From positions 1-50,427 of the forward strand of contig JAUCBJ010000029.1 in the NCBI GenBank assembly GCA_032718475.1: a stretch of 50,427 nt of DNA, given 5' to 3'. The position numbers and the translations under genes were made by a program. This stretch comes from Nemertoderma westbladi. Its lineage: Eukaryota > Xenacoelomorpha > Nemertodermatida > Nemertodermatidae. Under the pieces are notes generated by a model. That model was not told the DNA's origin, made no database searches, and saw only the letters and a program-made list of their open reading frames with translations. The first letter of the stretch is position 1; every line of letters starts with the position of its first letter. Below, piece by piece: positions 1-11,399 of the stretch.

Positions 1-379
1 TTCTATTGAGCAGTTACCAAGCAACTTGTTATAATATAAAGCAAACAAATAGCTCAATTATCAAAAAAGAGCAATTATTGGGTATTGCAAAAATAGGTCA
101 TATGTTTGCATGAAATTTAATGTGTTCCGCAACATATTTTTTTATAGACTTTTTTTTGGGCAATAACAAGATAATATAGAACCTAAAAAATTTGGTTTTG
201 GTTGATTGCGAATTTCTTATGGTTTTTTTGCTAGATTGACTCGACTATAAACGGTTTAGTTTATTTAACATAGCCTACACAATACACAGCTGATACTGTT
301 ATTACTACTAGGAGCGGCATGCTGCATTGCAGTTGCATTATATATATATATATATATATTACAGTAGATATATATTATG
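1..379. other. AT-rich non-coding stretch
   Basis: I see no gene here. The stretch is AT-rich and ends in a TA dinucleotide run near 340-375 that adjoins the 3' end of the LINE relic to its right, so the run may be the simple-repeat tail of that relic. Confidence 0.5.
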
Positions 380-384
380 AATGC

Positions 385-1065
385 TGTGCCGGCTTGTCGA
401 CAAAATTGCGGCGCCACTACTCCCTATCATCCATGACATTTGCTAGATCATCCGCATCTTCAAGGCCAGTGTCCTTTAAGATGCGTCTCAAGATATTCAT
501 GGGCTGTCCAGTCCACCATGCTTATTTTGCCATGGGGCTGCTAAAGCATAAGATTCTGCACTGCATGGTCATTACGGCGAAAACAATGTCCTGCAAAGCG
601 GAAGCGGATTTGTTATAGTATTACGCTTGGGGTACCAATGAGACACCTCGAATATTATATAGTGTCTGGTTGGAGAGGTCTGCATTGTACTTGACACAGT
701 GAACCCGACGTAGCATTCATGTGCCATCCAGAGATTTGGTGTCCTCTGCAGTAGAGCCCAGCATGGACTCCCATAGAGGAGTACTGGAACTACTGCTGCT
801 TTAAATAATCGGACCTTAAGTTTCCGATTAATTCTCGTTGACTTCCAAATCCTGGAAAGCCTATTCAAGGCTGCCCATGCCTTTCCCTTACGTACTCGAA
901 GGAAGGTCCTCACCTGACTTCCGGGTCCATGATCCCAGGTAACAGAAGTCGTCCATATATGCTCAAGCATACCATCCTTTGAGCTTACTCAACCGATCAG
1001 AGATTGCCCGAGGACTTTCAAAGTTAACTGTAAAAATCTTGGTCTTCTTATCTATTATAGGAACA
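385..1065 (-). pseudogene. Decayed, 5'-truncated LINE reverse transcriptase fragment
   Basis: On the minus strand this reads as the C-terminal part of a non-LTR retrotransposon polymerase, broken by frameshifts and stops. Upstream, near 1060-1000, a piece carries KTKIFTVNFE. Then comes a long piece (970-720) with RKGKAWAALNRL, IWKS and VVPVLLYGSPCWAL, the thumb-side block of LINE reverse transcriptases. A final piece (about 497-385) carries LKDTGLEDADDLANVMDDRE, a stop, then WRR, which resembles the very end of such proteins. The catalytic YADD region is absent, as expected for 5' truncation. The clade is not certain; RTE, CR1 or L2-like are possible. The fragment is inactive. Confidence 0.75.
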
Positions 1066-1590
1066 GGTCGACACGATTAACAAATAATATGAGTGACAAG
1101 ATAATAATAATATAATAAGGGAAATAGTATCCCACATCTTCAACCCAGTAAGCCTGCCATCCACAACCTGTTACTATTTACTTATGTACATTTAACAAAG
1201 TCATTAGATAGTAAGCCTAATGTGATTTTAATAAACCACAAAAATTTGAATTTCTCTCTTCCCTAACACGAAACTCGTGATAGTAAGGCGAAGTTCGTGT
1301 TAGTAGGCCGTGATAGTATGTCCCCTATGGGCCCGTAGATAATATATACCGGTAACATAACTTCGTATAGCAACATCTTAATTATAGTTAATTACAGTAA
1401 TCATTTTAATTGTAATCAATTATTATTACATATTTATAGTTTTATTCGTACATTTTGCAAAACAAAAGTATAAATTAATTAATAATTGTCTAATTATTCT
1501 GGATATAGTAAGAGACGTGGAGATGGGATTTGCGTGTATCTGAAAGTTTTACAGTAAGATTTCTATTAAGTCTATTACATTGGCCTATGC

Positions 1591-1610
1591 GGGGGGAGGG
1601 GTGGGTGGGG
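1591..1610 (+). other. G-quadruplex-capable G tract
   Basis: GGGGGGAGGGGTGGGTGGGG has four G runs separated by single bases, which fits a compact intramolecular G-quadruplex. No gene is adjacent. Confidence 0.6.
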
Positions 1611-1840
1611 AAACTAGGTCCTTCATTTATTTATTTTGTCAAGGTTTCAGTTCTCATCATGCAGTTTAAAACCCAAGGAAACCAATCAGTTTAAGTAAAT
1701 AGTTACTCAAAGTTACTGTATTCTTCTATAAATATTATATAACAAAGTAAAAACTACATCTAAAATATAAAATGAATTTCAAACTTAGAGTGACGATAAA
1801 ATTGGTTATCGTCATTAAATTAGCATTTCACATTGATGAC

Positions 1841-2221
1841 TACTCTGGGAGTCCCGATTAGACGGGGCGACACGTTTATTAATTTTTGAAAAAAATCCAC
1901 CCACAATTCTCTTATTCCAGACACCCCAACTAATAATTTTTTCTAAAAAATTTAGTAAATTTTTTATTATGAGTAAATAAATAAACGTTTATTCTCATAA
2001 TAATTGAGAGTTGAAAGTGAAAGAAAACAAAACCGTGTACCGAGTATACCACCGGTAGCCGTAGGTACTACTGTACCTGTACGCCTATACTGTATGTTAA
2101 GTAAGTACAGTAGGCCCAAGTTTTCAAAATTTTCCACCCACCACGTTTATTCCAGCCACCCCGACTATTAGCATAAAATGAAATTTTTCCAACAACCCTG
2201 TCTATTCGGGACTCCGGAGTA
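1841..2221. mobile_element. MITE-like element with about 24-bp inverted ends
   Basis: The left end TACTCTGGGAGTCCCGATTA and the reverse complement of the right end, TACTCCGGAGTCCCGAATAG, are closely similar inverted repeats about 380 bp apart. The interior has no reading frame. It repeats related motifs such as CACCCCAACTAAT and CACCCCGACTATTAG, so the subterminal parts are internally repetitive. I could not fix a convincing target duplication. A small non-autonomous DNA transposon is the likeliest reading. Confidence 0.45.
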
Positions 2222-2296
2222 CGGTACATAAAATTAACTGCAATGATGAAAAAGATCAGTTTTTTATTTAACGTAATTTAAACAAGTTTTATCTCT

Positions 2297-3501
2297 TTAC
2301 TTCCGTCCACTAGCTTTGTGGCATTCTTCTTTCCATATTTCTTTAAATTTATTAAATTGACTCCATAAAAATGCAACTGACGGTAATAACATAAACACCA
2401 ATAAAAGTTTATTAATGATAGGCAGAGTAAAAAATAGCGGACTCGTTCGTATTGCGAATCTGACCACCGAACCGAGGACATTACTGGTGATCCAATAAAT
2501 ACACAGAGCTGCAGGGCAAACCGCCATATAAATTAATAGAACTACTGGCATCGCGCGCAAACAGTATTTCAACTGCCAGGGTAGTTGGGGTTGTTTGTCT
2601 AACGTAAGTGATTTAATCCCCATCTCTATGGATACGCTAAGGGCCGCAACGGTAGCCAGGGGCAACGCATATAACGGATCCGCAATGCAAAGATTAGGGA
2701 ACCAGGCGACACCCCCGGTGGTCATAGATGGTACTGGGTGACAACACATTCCTCGGAGAGCCATAAAAGTGAACACAAAGCAAGATCCTTGCACCCCTAG
2801 ATGCGACAACTCGGCGAGTTTCATTCCATATTTATGCGGCACCTTTGTAATTTCATTTTGAATTCTATGAAATTCCCAAATACTTGAAGTATCCCGAGCT
2901 GTCAGCAGACTTTTAGTTAGTCTAAACATCTCCGGACCTGCAGTGCTTACGACATTTAGGTTGCGGGGTTGATGGACACTCGATAACATCAGAACAAAAC
3001 GAACACAAGTTGCATAAACTATAATTGATCCCCACCAGGGGAGACCAGTAGTGTGATGAATCCATTCAATGAAGGACTGGATGGCATCAGATGGTGAGTC
3101 ACCCCCGAGGCCAAATGAACTAAGGCTGTCTGTTGCTACATTGGCATTGTCATCGACATCTGTAGTACATTCGGTATTGTACTCCACCACGGTGAACTTT
3201 CCAAAGGCCCAACACCTTTACTGATTACAGATAAGTCTTCTGAGCTTCGGTAACGGCCGTTGTTAACAAGTATTCGATAGTTATTTGTCCTCAAGTTAAC
3301 AACATTAGACGATTGGGGTGCGACATTTATGTGGGATGATGAGGCAAGGGAATCATTGTGTCGTTGGAGCATTGAGAATGAGCGTCTAGTTCCAATCGAA
3401 ACATTAGCGGAAGTAGCATCAAACACATGTTTATGGTTGCGAGTTTGAATAGCAGGTCGCATCATTCGACACAACCAATGCATTGTACGCGTACGATACA
3501 T
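2297..3501 (-). CDS. COX18: COX18-like mitochondrial inner-membrane insertase (YidC/Oxa1/Alb3 family)
   Basis: COX18 inserts cytochrome c oxidase subunit 2 segments into the mitochondrial inner membrane. The main frame (3159-2297) carries family marks in order: TGLPWWGSIIVYATCVRF (first core membrane segment), MTTGGVAWFPNL followed by a leucine-rich segment, then YCLRAMPVVLL and ALCIYWITSNVLGSVVRF near the C terminus. The N-terminal frame, from ATG 3501 (MYRTRTMHWLCRMMRPAIQ), is rich in Arg and poor in acidic residues, as in a mitochondrial presequence. The two frames do not connect directly. Either a 56-base intron (3160-3215, GTGTTG...CTACAG) joins them in frame, giving about 382 residues, or a frameshift separates them; animal COX18 is usually about 330. 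Homology is strong; the N-terminal model is tentative. OXA1L is the alternative but fits less well. Confidence 0.8.
3160..3215 (-). other. Possible 56-nt intron or frameshift zone in the COX18-like gene
   Basis: On the minus strand the segment begins GTGTTG and ends CTACAG. Its length is not a multiple of three, and removing it brings the presequence frame into the frame of the membrane domain (junction codon GAT). It is very short for an animal intron and has no clear pyrimidine tract. A one-base sequencing or genomic frameshift is therefore about equally possible. Confidence 0.4.
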
Positions 3502-3531
3502 TTGGTCTGTATATTCTAGAGAAGCCAATCT

Positions 3532-3550
3532 CTGAAAGATGAAAACCCAT
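3532..3550 (-). promoter_or_regulatory. Splice acceptor of the COX18-like gene
   Basis: On the minus strand GGGTTTTCATCTTTCAG, a pyrimidine-rich tract ending in CAG, directly precedes the open frame that starts at 3531. The first ATG of that frame is at 3501. At least one exon, probably 5' UTR or a short coding exon, should therefore lie upstream at higher coordinates; I could not identify it. Confidence 0.65.
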
Positions 3551-3741
3551 TAATAGTAGTACCACACTAATAACAATAATACTTAATACCTAATAATAAT
3601 AATACAGTAATAATCCCACAATATACTGACTGATACACTACTAACCGGTACTACCGGCTGACCGGTAGGCGTAGGCATATTATTATGCTTTAAATCAGTC
3701 AATTAAATTTAAGTTGTACATGTACATATGACACGTTCGTG

Positions 3742-3871
3742 GGGCCTTCGCGCAGCACGAGGCCCAGTTATGAGATACAAATTAAAATTGTGCGACTGTA
3801 TCACAAGGGCCTTCGCGCAGCACGAGGCCCAGTTATGAGATACAAATTAAAATTGTGCGACTGTATCACAA
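3742..3871. repeat. Perfect 65-bp tandem duplication
   Basis: Two head-to-tail copies start with GGGCCTTCGCGCAGCACGAG at 3742 and 3807 and look identical. The unit holds a GGGCCTTCG...CGAGGCCC inverted pair that could form a hairpin. The identity suggests a very recent duplication. Confidence 0.85.
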
Positions 3872-3954
3872 AATCAGGTTATGAGATATTAACCCACACC
3901 ACCAATTAATCAAAGAAAGGGGGACAGTACGTGTTCACCCCTTTTAATCTGCAC

Positions 3955-3978
3955 ACCCCCCCCCCCCCTCCCCCCACC
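3955..3978. repeat. Poly-C tract
   Basis: About 13 consecutive C bases are followed by TCCCCCACCCACC. This is one of several long C or G runs in the first 13 kb. Confidence 0.8.
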
Positions 3979-4049
3979 CACCAATACATAACCGCGACAT
4001 CTACCACCCACGGAAGGGTAGCACGAACTTATTTCCAATCGCACGTTAA

Positions 4050-4356
4050 ATATGCAAAGCCAGGTGGTTTATAGGAATATAATAAACGCAGTACTCGTTT
4101 TCATTATAAGCCTCTTTGCGTTCGTCCTGTTTTGTATTTAAATATATTTCTTAAACGCAGGCTAGGACGATCTTTATAATAATAATAACTAGGGATGCGA
4201 TCAATATGTGAAGCCAGGTGGTTTATATAACAATTTAGTCAACGCAGTACTCGTCTTCATTATATGCCTCGTTGCGCTCGTCGCTTGTCCTGTTTTGTCA
4301 TAAAATATTTTTCCTAAACGCAGACTGACGATCTTTATACAGTTATAACTATGCGA
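4050..4356. repeat. Diverged tandem duplication, about 150 bp
   Basis: AAGCCAGGTGGTTTATA and the sequence after it (AACGCAGTACTCGT, TTCATTATA, GTCCTGTTTTGT, AAACGCAG, GACGATCTTTATA) occur in the same order twice, starting near 4052 and 4205. The copies differ by substitutions and small indels. No coding potential is seen. Confidence 0.75.
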
Positions 4357-4499
4357 AGTTTCGAAACTGTGCGAGTAACTGTTGATACATCTATGTGGAG
4401 ATGTGTGATATGTGGAGATGTGTGATACAACGCCAACGCATCTTATGCCGATGTAGTAATATGGGTATTGAAATAATATTAAATCAATGTACACTCTTA

Positions 4500-5160
4500 A
4501 AGCTGCAGCGAAAAAATGTAGCTAATTTCCTAGGTTACATATAAAATAATAATATTATTTTTAAGAACATTAATTTTACTACTTTGCAAAAATTCAATTA
4601 AAAAATAACCAGACATATACATTGTGGAATAAACTATTTCAGAAGCCTACACAACAGCCATGCCATGGATTGTATTTATGTTATTATATCTGTCATTTAC
4701 CTGAGATAGCAATACAACACTTATAGTAGAGTCAATACAGGAAGGATGTTGGGATGTTGGATTTCAAGAATGATGTCTGGGCTGGAATAGCAATACTGGT
4801 TGCCTATTACAGTACAATTCCTCTCTGGTTAGTCTACAGCCACAACTCCAAGCCAGCTAGCTCCACACCAGCAGAGACTTGACCAATAATCATTCCCAGC
4901 AAATAGCTGCCTTACACACACATCCTTCCATCGTACCAGCATGTTAGCCAATAAATGAGCAGTATTTAATGAGAATCAATTTTTTATGACGTTTTAATTA
5001 CTTTAGATCAATTAAAGACACAATTAATAAAGCAAATCACTTGAACTAATTAAAAACTATAATAGAATGGCGTATGTGGATTACATCTGTATAATTTTTA
5101 AGTATAATTATTTAAATCTTATACTGTAAAACAATTAATTTCCTTTAAAAGGCAGGTTGA
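4500..5160. other. Non-coding AT-rich stretch
   Basis: I see no gene, RNA or clear repeat between the 150-bp duplication and the interspersed repeat at 5160. Confidence 0.4.
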
Positions 5161-5214
5161 AAATGGTGTTTTTACCGTAATCAACTTAATTAACTAATTA
5201 ACTGCTATTATCTT

Positions 5215-5427
5215 AGCTTCTCGAAGGCCACACGGAAATTCTACTTGGAAAATTTCTAAACTTTTGCCAAACAACATGTGTACCAAGTTTGGATAGATTT
5301 CATCAAAGATTGGCTGAGTTATTAACGTTTAAAATTGGACGCGACAGAACGACAGAACGACAGAACGACAGGTTGATTAATGGTACCACTACGCTAAGGC
5401 TCACTCACTTCGTGGCTCGCCCCACAT
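5215..5427. repeat. Interspersed repeat ending GGCTCGCCCCACAT
   Basis: This copy holds a short tandem GACAGAACGACAGAACGACAG near 5343-5371 and then CGCTAAGGCTC...CGTGGCTCGCCCCACAT. The same 3' end occurs near 48127-48165 (with CGCTAAGGCTCGCC and an upstream GACGGACAAGCAGACAGA) and, more diverged, near 16861-16898. Shared ends at unrelated loci indicate a dispersed repeat family, but its class is unknown. Confidence 0.6.
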
Positions 5428-6232
5428 GAGAGTAAAAACCCAAGCGATCATTTTGTGAACATCCAATGATATTGCCTGTTTTATAAATGCTTTAAGTTGT
5501 TATGGGATGTTCTGTTTGATTGGTTGTTGTGTGATTTACTTGCTAATCTTGGCCAGTATTAAATGCACTAAATCAACAAGCGATCAATGTAACTTAGTAG
5601 TTTACATTTAAATATTAGCAGTATGCCGGTAGCTCTACATGTACTCTCAGACTCTAACACACTTACCAATGACGCTATGAGTGATTGTTTGCAGTGACTG
5701 ACGTAATAATGAAAGAATGCAGGAATGTACTTAAGATTATAATACAATTGATGGACTCTTCCTCTAGGTTCTAGGATAGAGCTGTAGAGGCCAGGCCTCT
5801 TTACAGCTTTAATCTTTGTAAAATACTGTCATATCGTACAATACACAGCAGATGAGCAGTAACTGGACATTTAATGTAGGTAAATAATATGTAATACAGA
5901 TATAATATAAATAATACTTTCCCTCACTTAATAATTATCATTGCTAATTCGCCGGGATGTGCTTTTAATTTACCAAGATAGGTTTTCGAAAATCCCCCCC
6001 CCCCCCCCCCCCCCCATCATGCCTCCTGTGAAACATATTGACTCCTACTGTATATCTGTACACATTGATCAGTGCTTGTTGATTTAGTGTATTTAATACT
6101 GGCCAAGATTAGCAAGTAAATCACATAACAACCAATCAAACAGAACATCCCATAACAACTTAAAGCATTTATAAAACAGGCAATATCATTGGATGTTCAC
6201 AAAATGATCGCTTGGGTTTTTACTCTCATGTG
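5423..6232. repeat. Long inverted repeat with 168-bp arms and 471-bp loop
   Basis: The left arm (5423-5590) begins CACATGAGAGTAAAAACCCA and ends GATCAATGT. The right arm (6062-6232) is its reverse complement with only a few differences (for example GTTGTGTGA against GTTATGTGA, and a 3-base indel near the inner end). The arms could form a long stem in DNA or in a transcript. The left arm's outer end coincides with the end of the CGCCCCACAT repeat. The loop carries a 22-base C run but no gene. Confidence 0.85.
5994..6015. repeat. 22-base poly-C tract
   Basis: An uninterrupted run of about 22 C bases lies inside the loop of the inverted repeat. Its length may vary between alleles or be poorly resolved in assembly. 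Confidence 0.85.
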
Positions 6233-6239
6233 TACATAT

Positions 6240-7631
6240 GAAATATCATAGGCCTAAACAGTAAACACGACCAGACGACACTGCGGTATTTGGCTTTGAG
6301 TGTACTGTAGTCGACTGTAGTACGGTACCGGTGGCGGTCGGTACGCAAATTCATCCTTCATGTACAAGTGGAGTACAGTTAATTCCACTACCGGCATCAG
6401 ACTACGGAGCATTACAAGCGTTTACATCACTACAGCACTACACTGCTACACTACAATACAAGCACAAGGCTGCAAGGACTAATTCAGTAATTAATTTTAC
6501 AGGAAGCTTGTATTTTAGAAGTCCGTGATATTTGGTCAATTTTCTGTACCTGCATTGTGGTGTATTTCTGTATTTAGGATTTTAGGGCACCAGTCAGCCA
6601 GTGCAGCTGCTGTACAGCAGTATTCTACAGTAGGGCTATGCAGTAAAGAACAGACTTGCAGACTGACATACAGACATGACAGAATGTGGCGTGGCACCTA
6701 AATAACTGATTTTCAATTTGCCTCCAAATCAAAAATCTCCATTAAATTTACAGTTACTAACAACAAACTGTAGTAGCACATATGAGGCGTTAGCGCCGTT
6801 AGGACATTCTAATTCCAAGCCCTCTCACTCTTGATTGGCAGATTGGACGATTAAATATTTTAATATTCTACCAATAAGAAAGTGCTTGAATTAGTTTAGA
6901 GACTGCTAATTGCAAGTATTCGTCAATGTAGTGCAATGTCTGTCAATTATTTGTAAACCTCCCGCCAACGTGAATAACTCCTAAAACTTGAAATTAGCAG
7001 TCTCTTAACTGCATAATTATTATAAACACCTAATTAAGGCGCTATAGTGTTTATTAGTGGGTTTAAAAAAATAATTTGATTTAAAACAATAAAGGGAAGG
7101 AACAGGTTACAGTGGCGGTGTTTGCTCACCAAAACATGAAACGTACAGTAACTTTGTGCTGGGGATCACCTTTATCCCTCGCGGCCAATTTGCGCCAATA
7201 TCTAGTGACAGCATACCAAAGGTATGGAGAGATGCCCTATGCGGTAAATGGTAAACGTGGGCAAAACCCACTGGCACTGATACATTTGAACATGGTCCAT
7301 TGGTAGTGATGTGGTTGAGTTTCATGCATTATTTTATTCCAAAATACACACACGTTTTCTATTTAGCTGCAAGGCCAGAGGGCTCCTTACTCCACGAAGC
7401 GGGATGTAGCTTCTTGCAGCTGATTCGACAGTTTAGCGGATTCATATTGGAGATATTAGCAAATAATGACAGTACAAATGATTTGCAGAAAAAGGTGACG
7501 GCAAGCCGGTAGTCTGTCGAGTTTGCTAGATTGGAAACATAATTGTATTCAACGTTCCACTTAATGAATGTTATTAAATGAGGTGTCTAACACACGCAAG
7601 ACTCTCCGCTTAAGGGGGGAGTACACCCCAA
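6240..7631. other. Non-coding stretch
   Basis: Short open frames occur near 6331, 7112 and 7300, but they lack domain features, overlap one another in opposite directions and lack a convincing start context. I see no supported gene. The part at 7090-7510 is somewhat richer in GC than its surroundings, which is all I can say in favour of an exon there. Confidence 0.4.
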
Positions 7632-7651
7632 CCCCCCCCCCCCCCCCCCCC
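7632..7651. repeat. 20-base poly-C tract
   Basis: A homopolymer of about 20 C bases is followed by TCTTCCCCC. It is one of the recurrent C or G runs of this window. Confidence 0.85.
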
Positions 7652-8340
7652 TCTTCCCCCACTGACGGGAAGGTTTAAAATTTGAAGGCAATTATCTTGG
7701 AATGACATTTTTAATTTTCAAATTACTACTCTTTCGCCATTTTTTAACCAATTTTCTTTATTTTTGGCTCCTTTTAAAAGGACTTTTGAAAGGACTTTAA
7801 AAGTTATTGGTTGGAATTTTTCTATTTCTGTTTATGTTTACTTTTGTTTTTTTTTCGATTAAAGCCAAAAATTTGTTAAAGTTTTGCAAAATATTAATAA
7901 ATATTAATTAATTTTCATAAAAAGGCTAAACTAAAAATTTTAACCGATAACTTTTGTGGAGCTCACCTCTGTAATTAGAAAAAAATTGGATAGTACTAAC
8001 TGTACTCGAATCTGGACCGAACTGAACCGATCTGGGTCGAAAGTGTGGAGAACTGGACCGAACTGGACCTCCAAATGAATGATAATCTAAAAACAACCAT
8101 CCACGCAGTGACGCAGACAGGTGAAAATTAATATTGAATTTTATTTCAGTGATTTGGTCTTTTCATTTCATACATTATAAATTTAGTTGCGTATAAGATG
8201 TCGGTAAATTAAGATTACTTGCTTTACATAAAACATTTCTGTACTGCTTTTGCCAGTAGGCCTACCGGTAGCAGGTATCCAGGAATCTGGGTTTATAGAT
8301 TGCAGTATTTTGCGTACCGGTGGTTGTGTTCAATGCAGCA

Positions 8341-8706
8341 ATGCTGCAAATGATAGCAGTAATGTTTGATTACATTTTCTACACTGGGAACACGGCAGTC
8401 GGTTGGATCGACGATCGTACAGTCGTAATGCGGGCCGCTGCCGAGTTTCTTACTCCGGTCGTCACAGAGTGCGGCGGGAAGAGTCAGACAATGTCTGACT
8501 ATGTCAGTATATTGACAATGACATTGTTCTTATTCTCACTTCTGCACTTTGTACGAACTTTAAAAGCTTTGAAAGCACGAGCTTTGAGAGCCCTGTCGCT
8601 CAACGCTAGGCACCAGGGCACTCAAATCGCTCCTGTCCCTGTCGCACCGCACCAGTTCACAATATTCTGCAAATCATTGCACCTGAGAGACGCCAGATTC
8701 ACCTAA
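8341..8706 (+). CDS. Unrecognised small open frame, possible exon or relic
   Basis: From ATG 8341 the frame runs about 121 codons to TAA and is richer in GC than the AT-rich sequence around it. A hydrophobic stretch (SILTMTLFLFSLLHFV) is followed by a basic, leucine- and alanine-rich segment (KALKARALRALSLNAR), so a single-pass membrane segment is conceivable. No family is recognised, and no splice sites or polyadenylation signal argue for it. It could equally be a chance frame. Confidence 0.2.
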   Translation: MLQMIAVMFDYIFYTGNTAVGWIDDRTVVMRAAAEFLTPVVTECGGKSQTMSDYVSILTMTLFLFSLLHFVRTLKALKARALRALSLNARHQGTQIAPVPVAPHQFTIFCKSLHLRDARFT

Positions 8707-8814
8707 CTGGTGTATGTATTGTAGTCGGGGTCAGACTTACGTCAACGAGGAATGTAAATCCATTCTAAAATATGTTTTTTTATTGTAAATTTTCAGATTA
8801 TAGCTCGTTCTGTC

Positions 8815-8895
8815 GTTATAGGCGGTTATAGCTTATTGTTATAGGAATAAGTTATAGCCCGTTATAGATCGTAATAGCCCGTTATAGTTCGTTCT
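8815..8895. repeat. GTTATAG short-motif repeat
   Basis: The motif GTTATAG and variants recur about seven times in 80 bases, several followed by CCCGTTATAG. This is a low-complexity interspersed array without coding potential. Confidence 0.7.
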
Positions 8896-9289
8896 ACCTT
8901 TTAGTACGTACCCAGCCCCCAGGTTGGAATTCTTGCATGAGCGCGCTGGTACGCTTTGTTGTTTCGAGATCACCGCGCACCTGAAATTGGCTCGTCGCGC
9001 ACCTCATCATCATAATCCATACAAAATCGCGCAGCTCATGTCAGCATGTCATGCATATCTCAAAAAAACGCGCTGCTTATAAGAACAATTTTACATTCTT
9101 ATTTTCCAAGTTTGAGCGTTTCAAAGCTTACTGGACTCTACATAAACTCTGAAACTGAAACTCTACATAATAAATGTAAATGCAACATCAAAATTGTTAA
9201 TATTAAAAAATATATATTTGAAAAAGGCTCTTTTTCTTACTAATATTTTTAAAATTGAGTAAATTAATCTGACATTTTTTTTCACAAAT

Positions 9290-9500
9290 TTCCAGAAAAT
9301 TAGTTAAAAAACGTCTTTTTTTTTTAAAAAAAAAAAGGTAAAAAATTAGTTAAAAAACGTCTTTTTTAAACTAATTTTTGACCTTTTTTAACTAATTTTT
9401 TACTTTTTTTTAACTAGGCCTAATCTTTATTTTTTTTAACAAATTTTTACTTTTTTTAACTAGTTTTTTACTTTTTTTTAAGTAATTCTTATTTAAATTT
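9290..9500. repeat. T/A-rich repeat built on TTAGTTAAAAAACGTC / TTTTTAACTAA
   Basis: AAATTAGTTAAAAAACGTCTTTTTT occurs twice. It is followed by several reverse-orientation units of TTTTTTAACTAATTTTT, making an imperfect fold-back of very low complexity. No gene is seen. Confidence 0.6.
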
Positions 9501-9819
9501 AATGAATTTTAGGAATTATTTTTTAATGAATTATTTACTACACAATATAATCAAATAAGACATAATTAAATCATCAATCAAATAAACATACTTTCATATA
9601 ATTGAGTAAGTTCCTGGTGCATAATGATTATATTATAATGTAGACCGAGGCTTGTCTTGGCATGTCAAAAATCGTGAAACCGGCGCCTGAAAGGTAACAT
9701 TACTGCAACAGAACTGTCGTTCATTTAATGTGTGTATTACTTTATTATATGTAATAGGCCTATCTAGAGACGGGTTTAAATATTTTTATCTGTTTAGGGA
9801 TCCCACATAAACTGAGGCT

Positions 9820-9840
9820 GGGGGGGGGGGGGGGGGGGGG
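9820..9840. repeat. 21-base poly-G tract
   Basis: An uninterrupted run of about 21 G bases is followed by TGGTTGGG. A second, shorter G run lies at about 10017-10027. Confidence 0.85.
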
Positions 9841-10149
9841 TGGTTGGGTAAGGTAGGGAACTTTTATAAATGGTTTGGGCTACCTACAGAATAAGTCAAT
9901 GTTTTCTGAAAAATGTTTACCTCAGATTTTTAACAGAATGATGAAAAATATTGATGTCACTATAGAAATGGAAATTTGAAAAGTATATTTTTAAGAAGCA
10001 CTCTAATTGGTGGGGCGGGGGGGGGGGTGGGTGCGCGCATAACACATGGGCTTTCTATTACATCAGTAGTTTGAAAACAAAACAAATATTTTACAACAAA
10101 TTAAAATGTATAATTTCTGAATTATGTAAAAGAACAAACTGCAAACTGT

Positions 10150-10385
10150 AGCACGTTGATTGGTAGACTAAAACTAATTAATATCTAAACTAAAACGAAC
10201 TTAAAACTAATCCAGTAGGTAATCCTCGAACTAAGCTAATATCTAACAGTCTAAACCCGAACAAAACTAAAACTAATTAGGCTAGGCCTATAATAACTAA
10301 ACTAAAACGAACATAAAAACTAACCCCGAACTAAATTAAACCCGAACGAAACTAAAAAACTAATTAATAACTAAACTAAAACGTA
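10150..10385. repeat. AACTAAAAC / CCGAAC short-motif repeat region
   Basis: Motifs such as AACTAAAACTAATTA, CTAAACTAAAACGAAC and CCCGAAC recur many times over about 235 bases. It is a degenerate tandem array with no coding potential. Confidence 0.6.
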
Positions 10386-11333
10386 GGCCTACATACAAAG
10401 CTACAAATATGAGATGTACTGGCATGACATATACAGATATATGTACGCTAGTCGGTAGTCTCATGCTAGTACAGTCAAGTCAGACAGTAGTCCAGTGGGC
10501 CAGTAGAGTATTCAGGTGTATTGTCTGTTTCTACTTTGTAGAATATTGCTAATGATTTAATACAATACTGTACAGCAGTAATAAGTAACATACTGAATAA
10601 TTAGTCATTATTATAAAATCGAAACCGGCACCGATTTCAAAAAAAACCGGGCCGGTACCGGTTCGGCCAAAGCCCAAAAGTCCGGCCACCTACCGTAGCG
10701 GTACTGCAGTACTGGTGCACCAGTCGATTCCTATTAATCAATACACAATAATGAATAATTTTTTTTCATTTTTTGGCATTTCTTAATAGGCCTAGTTAAT
10801 TAGCAGTTTTAGTTAATTAGGTAGGCCTAATTATGTAGGCCTAGAATATTACTGTGCAATCTATGTATCCCTCATCTAGGATCTTGTATTGTTCTATCGT
10901 TATTAGAATTAGGCCTACTGTATTACTACTATATTACTAGTACTACTATTATGTTTTATGTTAATACAGTAATAAACAAATTTAAAATAATTAGATTTAT
11001 TAATAACAGAATCAAGGGCATAGACTGATAGGGGAAGTGGTTTCCTCTAGGAAGCGGTAATTGAACAACAATACAAAAATTTTATAAGTGGTTTTGGTTT
11101 GCCACTGGAACTGGTAAAATGACATTTAGAAAAATTCAAAATGGAGGCCCCCAAACAGGAACGTCCCTAGCAAAAAAAATTCAGAAAGCTGTCTGTATTC
11201 AGGACTGCAGGAGGTAGGCCTACTCCTGTATTTAACCAGTCAGCCAGTCGCCAGTCCCCTAAATAGAACTGTTGCTATCTGTCTGCATAATCGTAATGCA
11301 TGTAATGTAGACTACTGGCAGACTGGTGTCTGT

Positions 11334-11354
11334 CCCCCCCCCCCCCCCCCCCCC
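11334..11354. repeat. 21-base poly-C tract
   Basis: A run of about 21 C bases is followed by ACCCCAGG and then by the array of AAAACGTAC motifs. Confidence 0.85.
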
Positions 11355-11399
11355 ACCCCAGGTATGGGGCGGGGTTCCTCACTCCCTCCCATCGCATCA

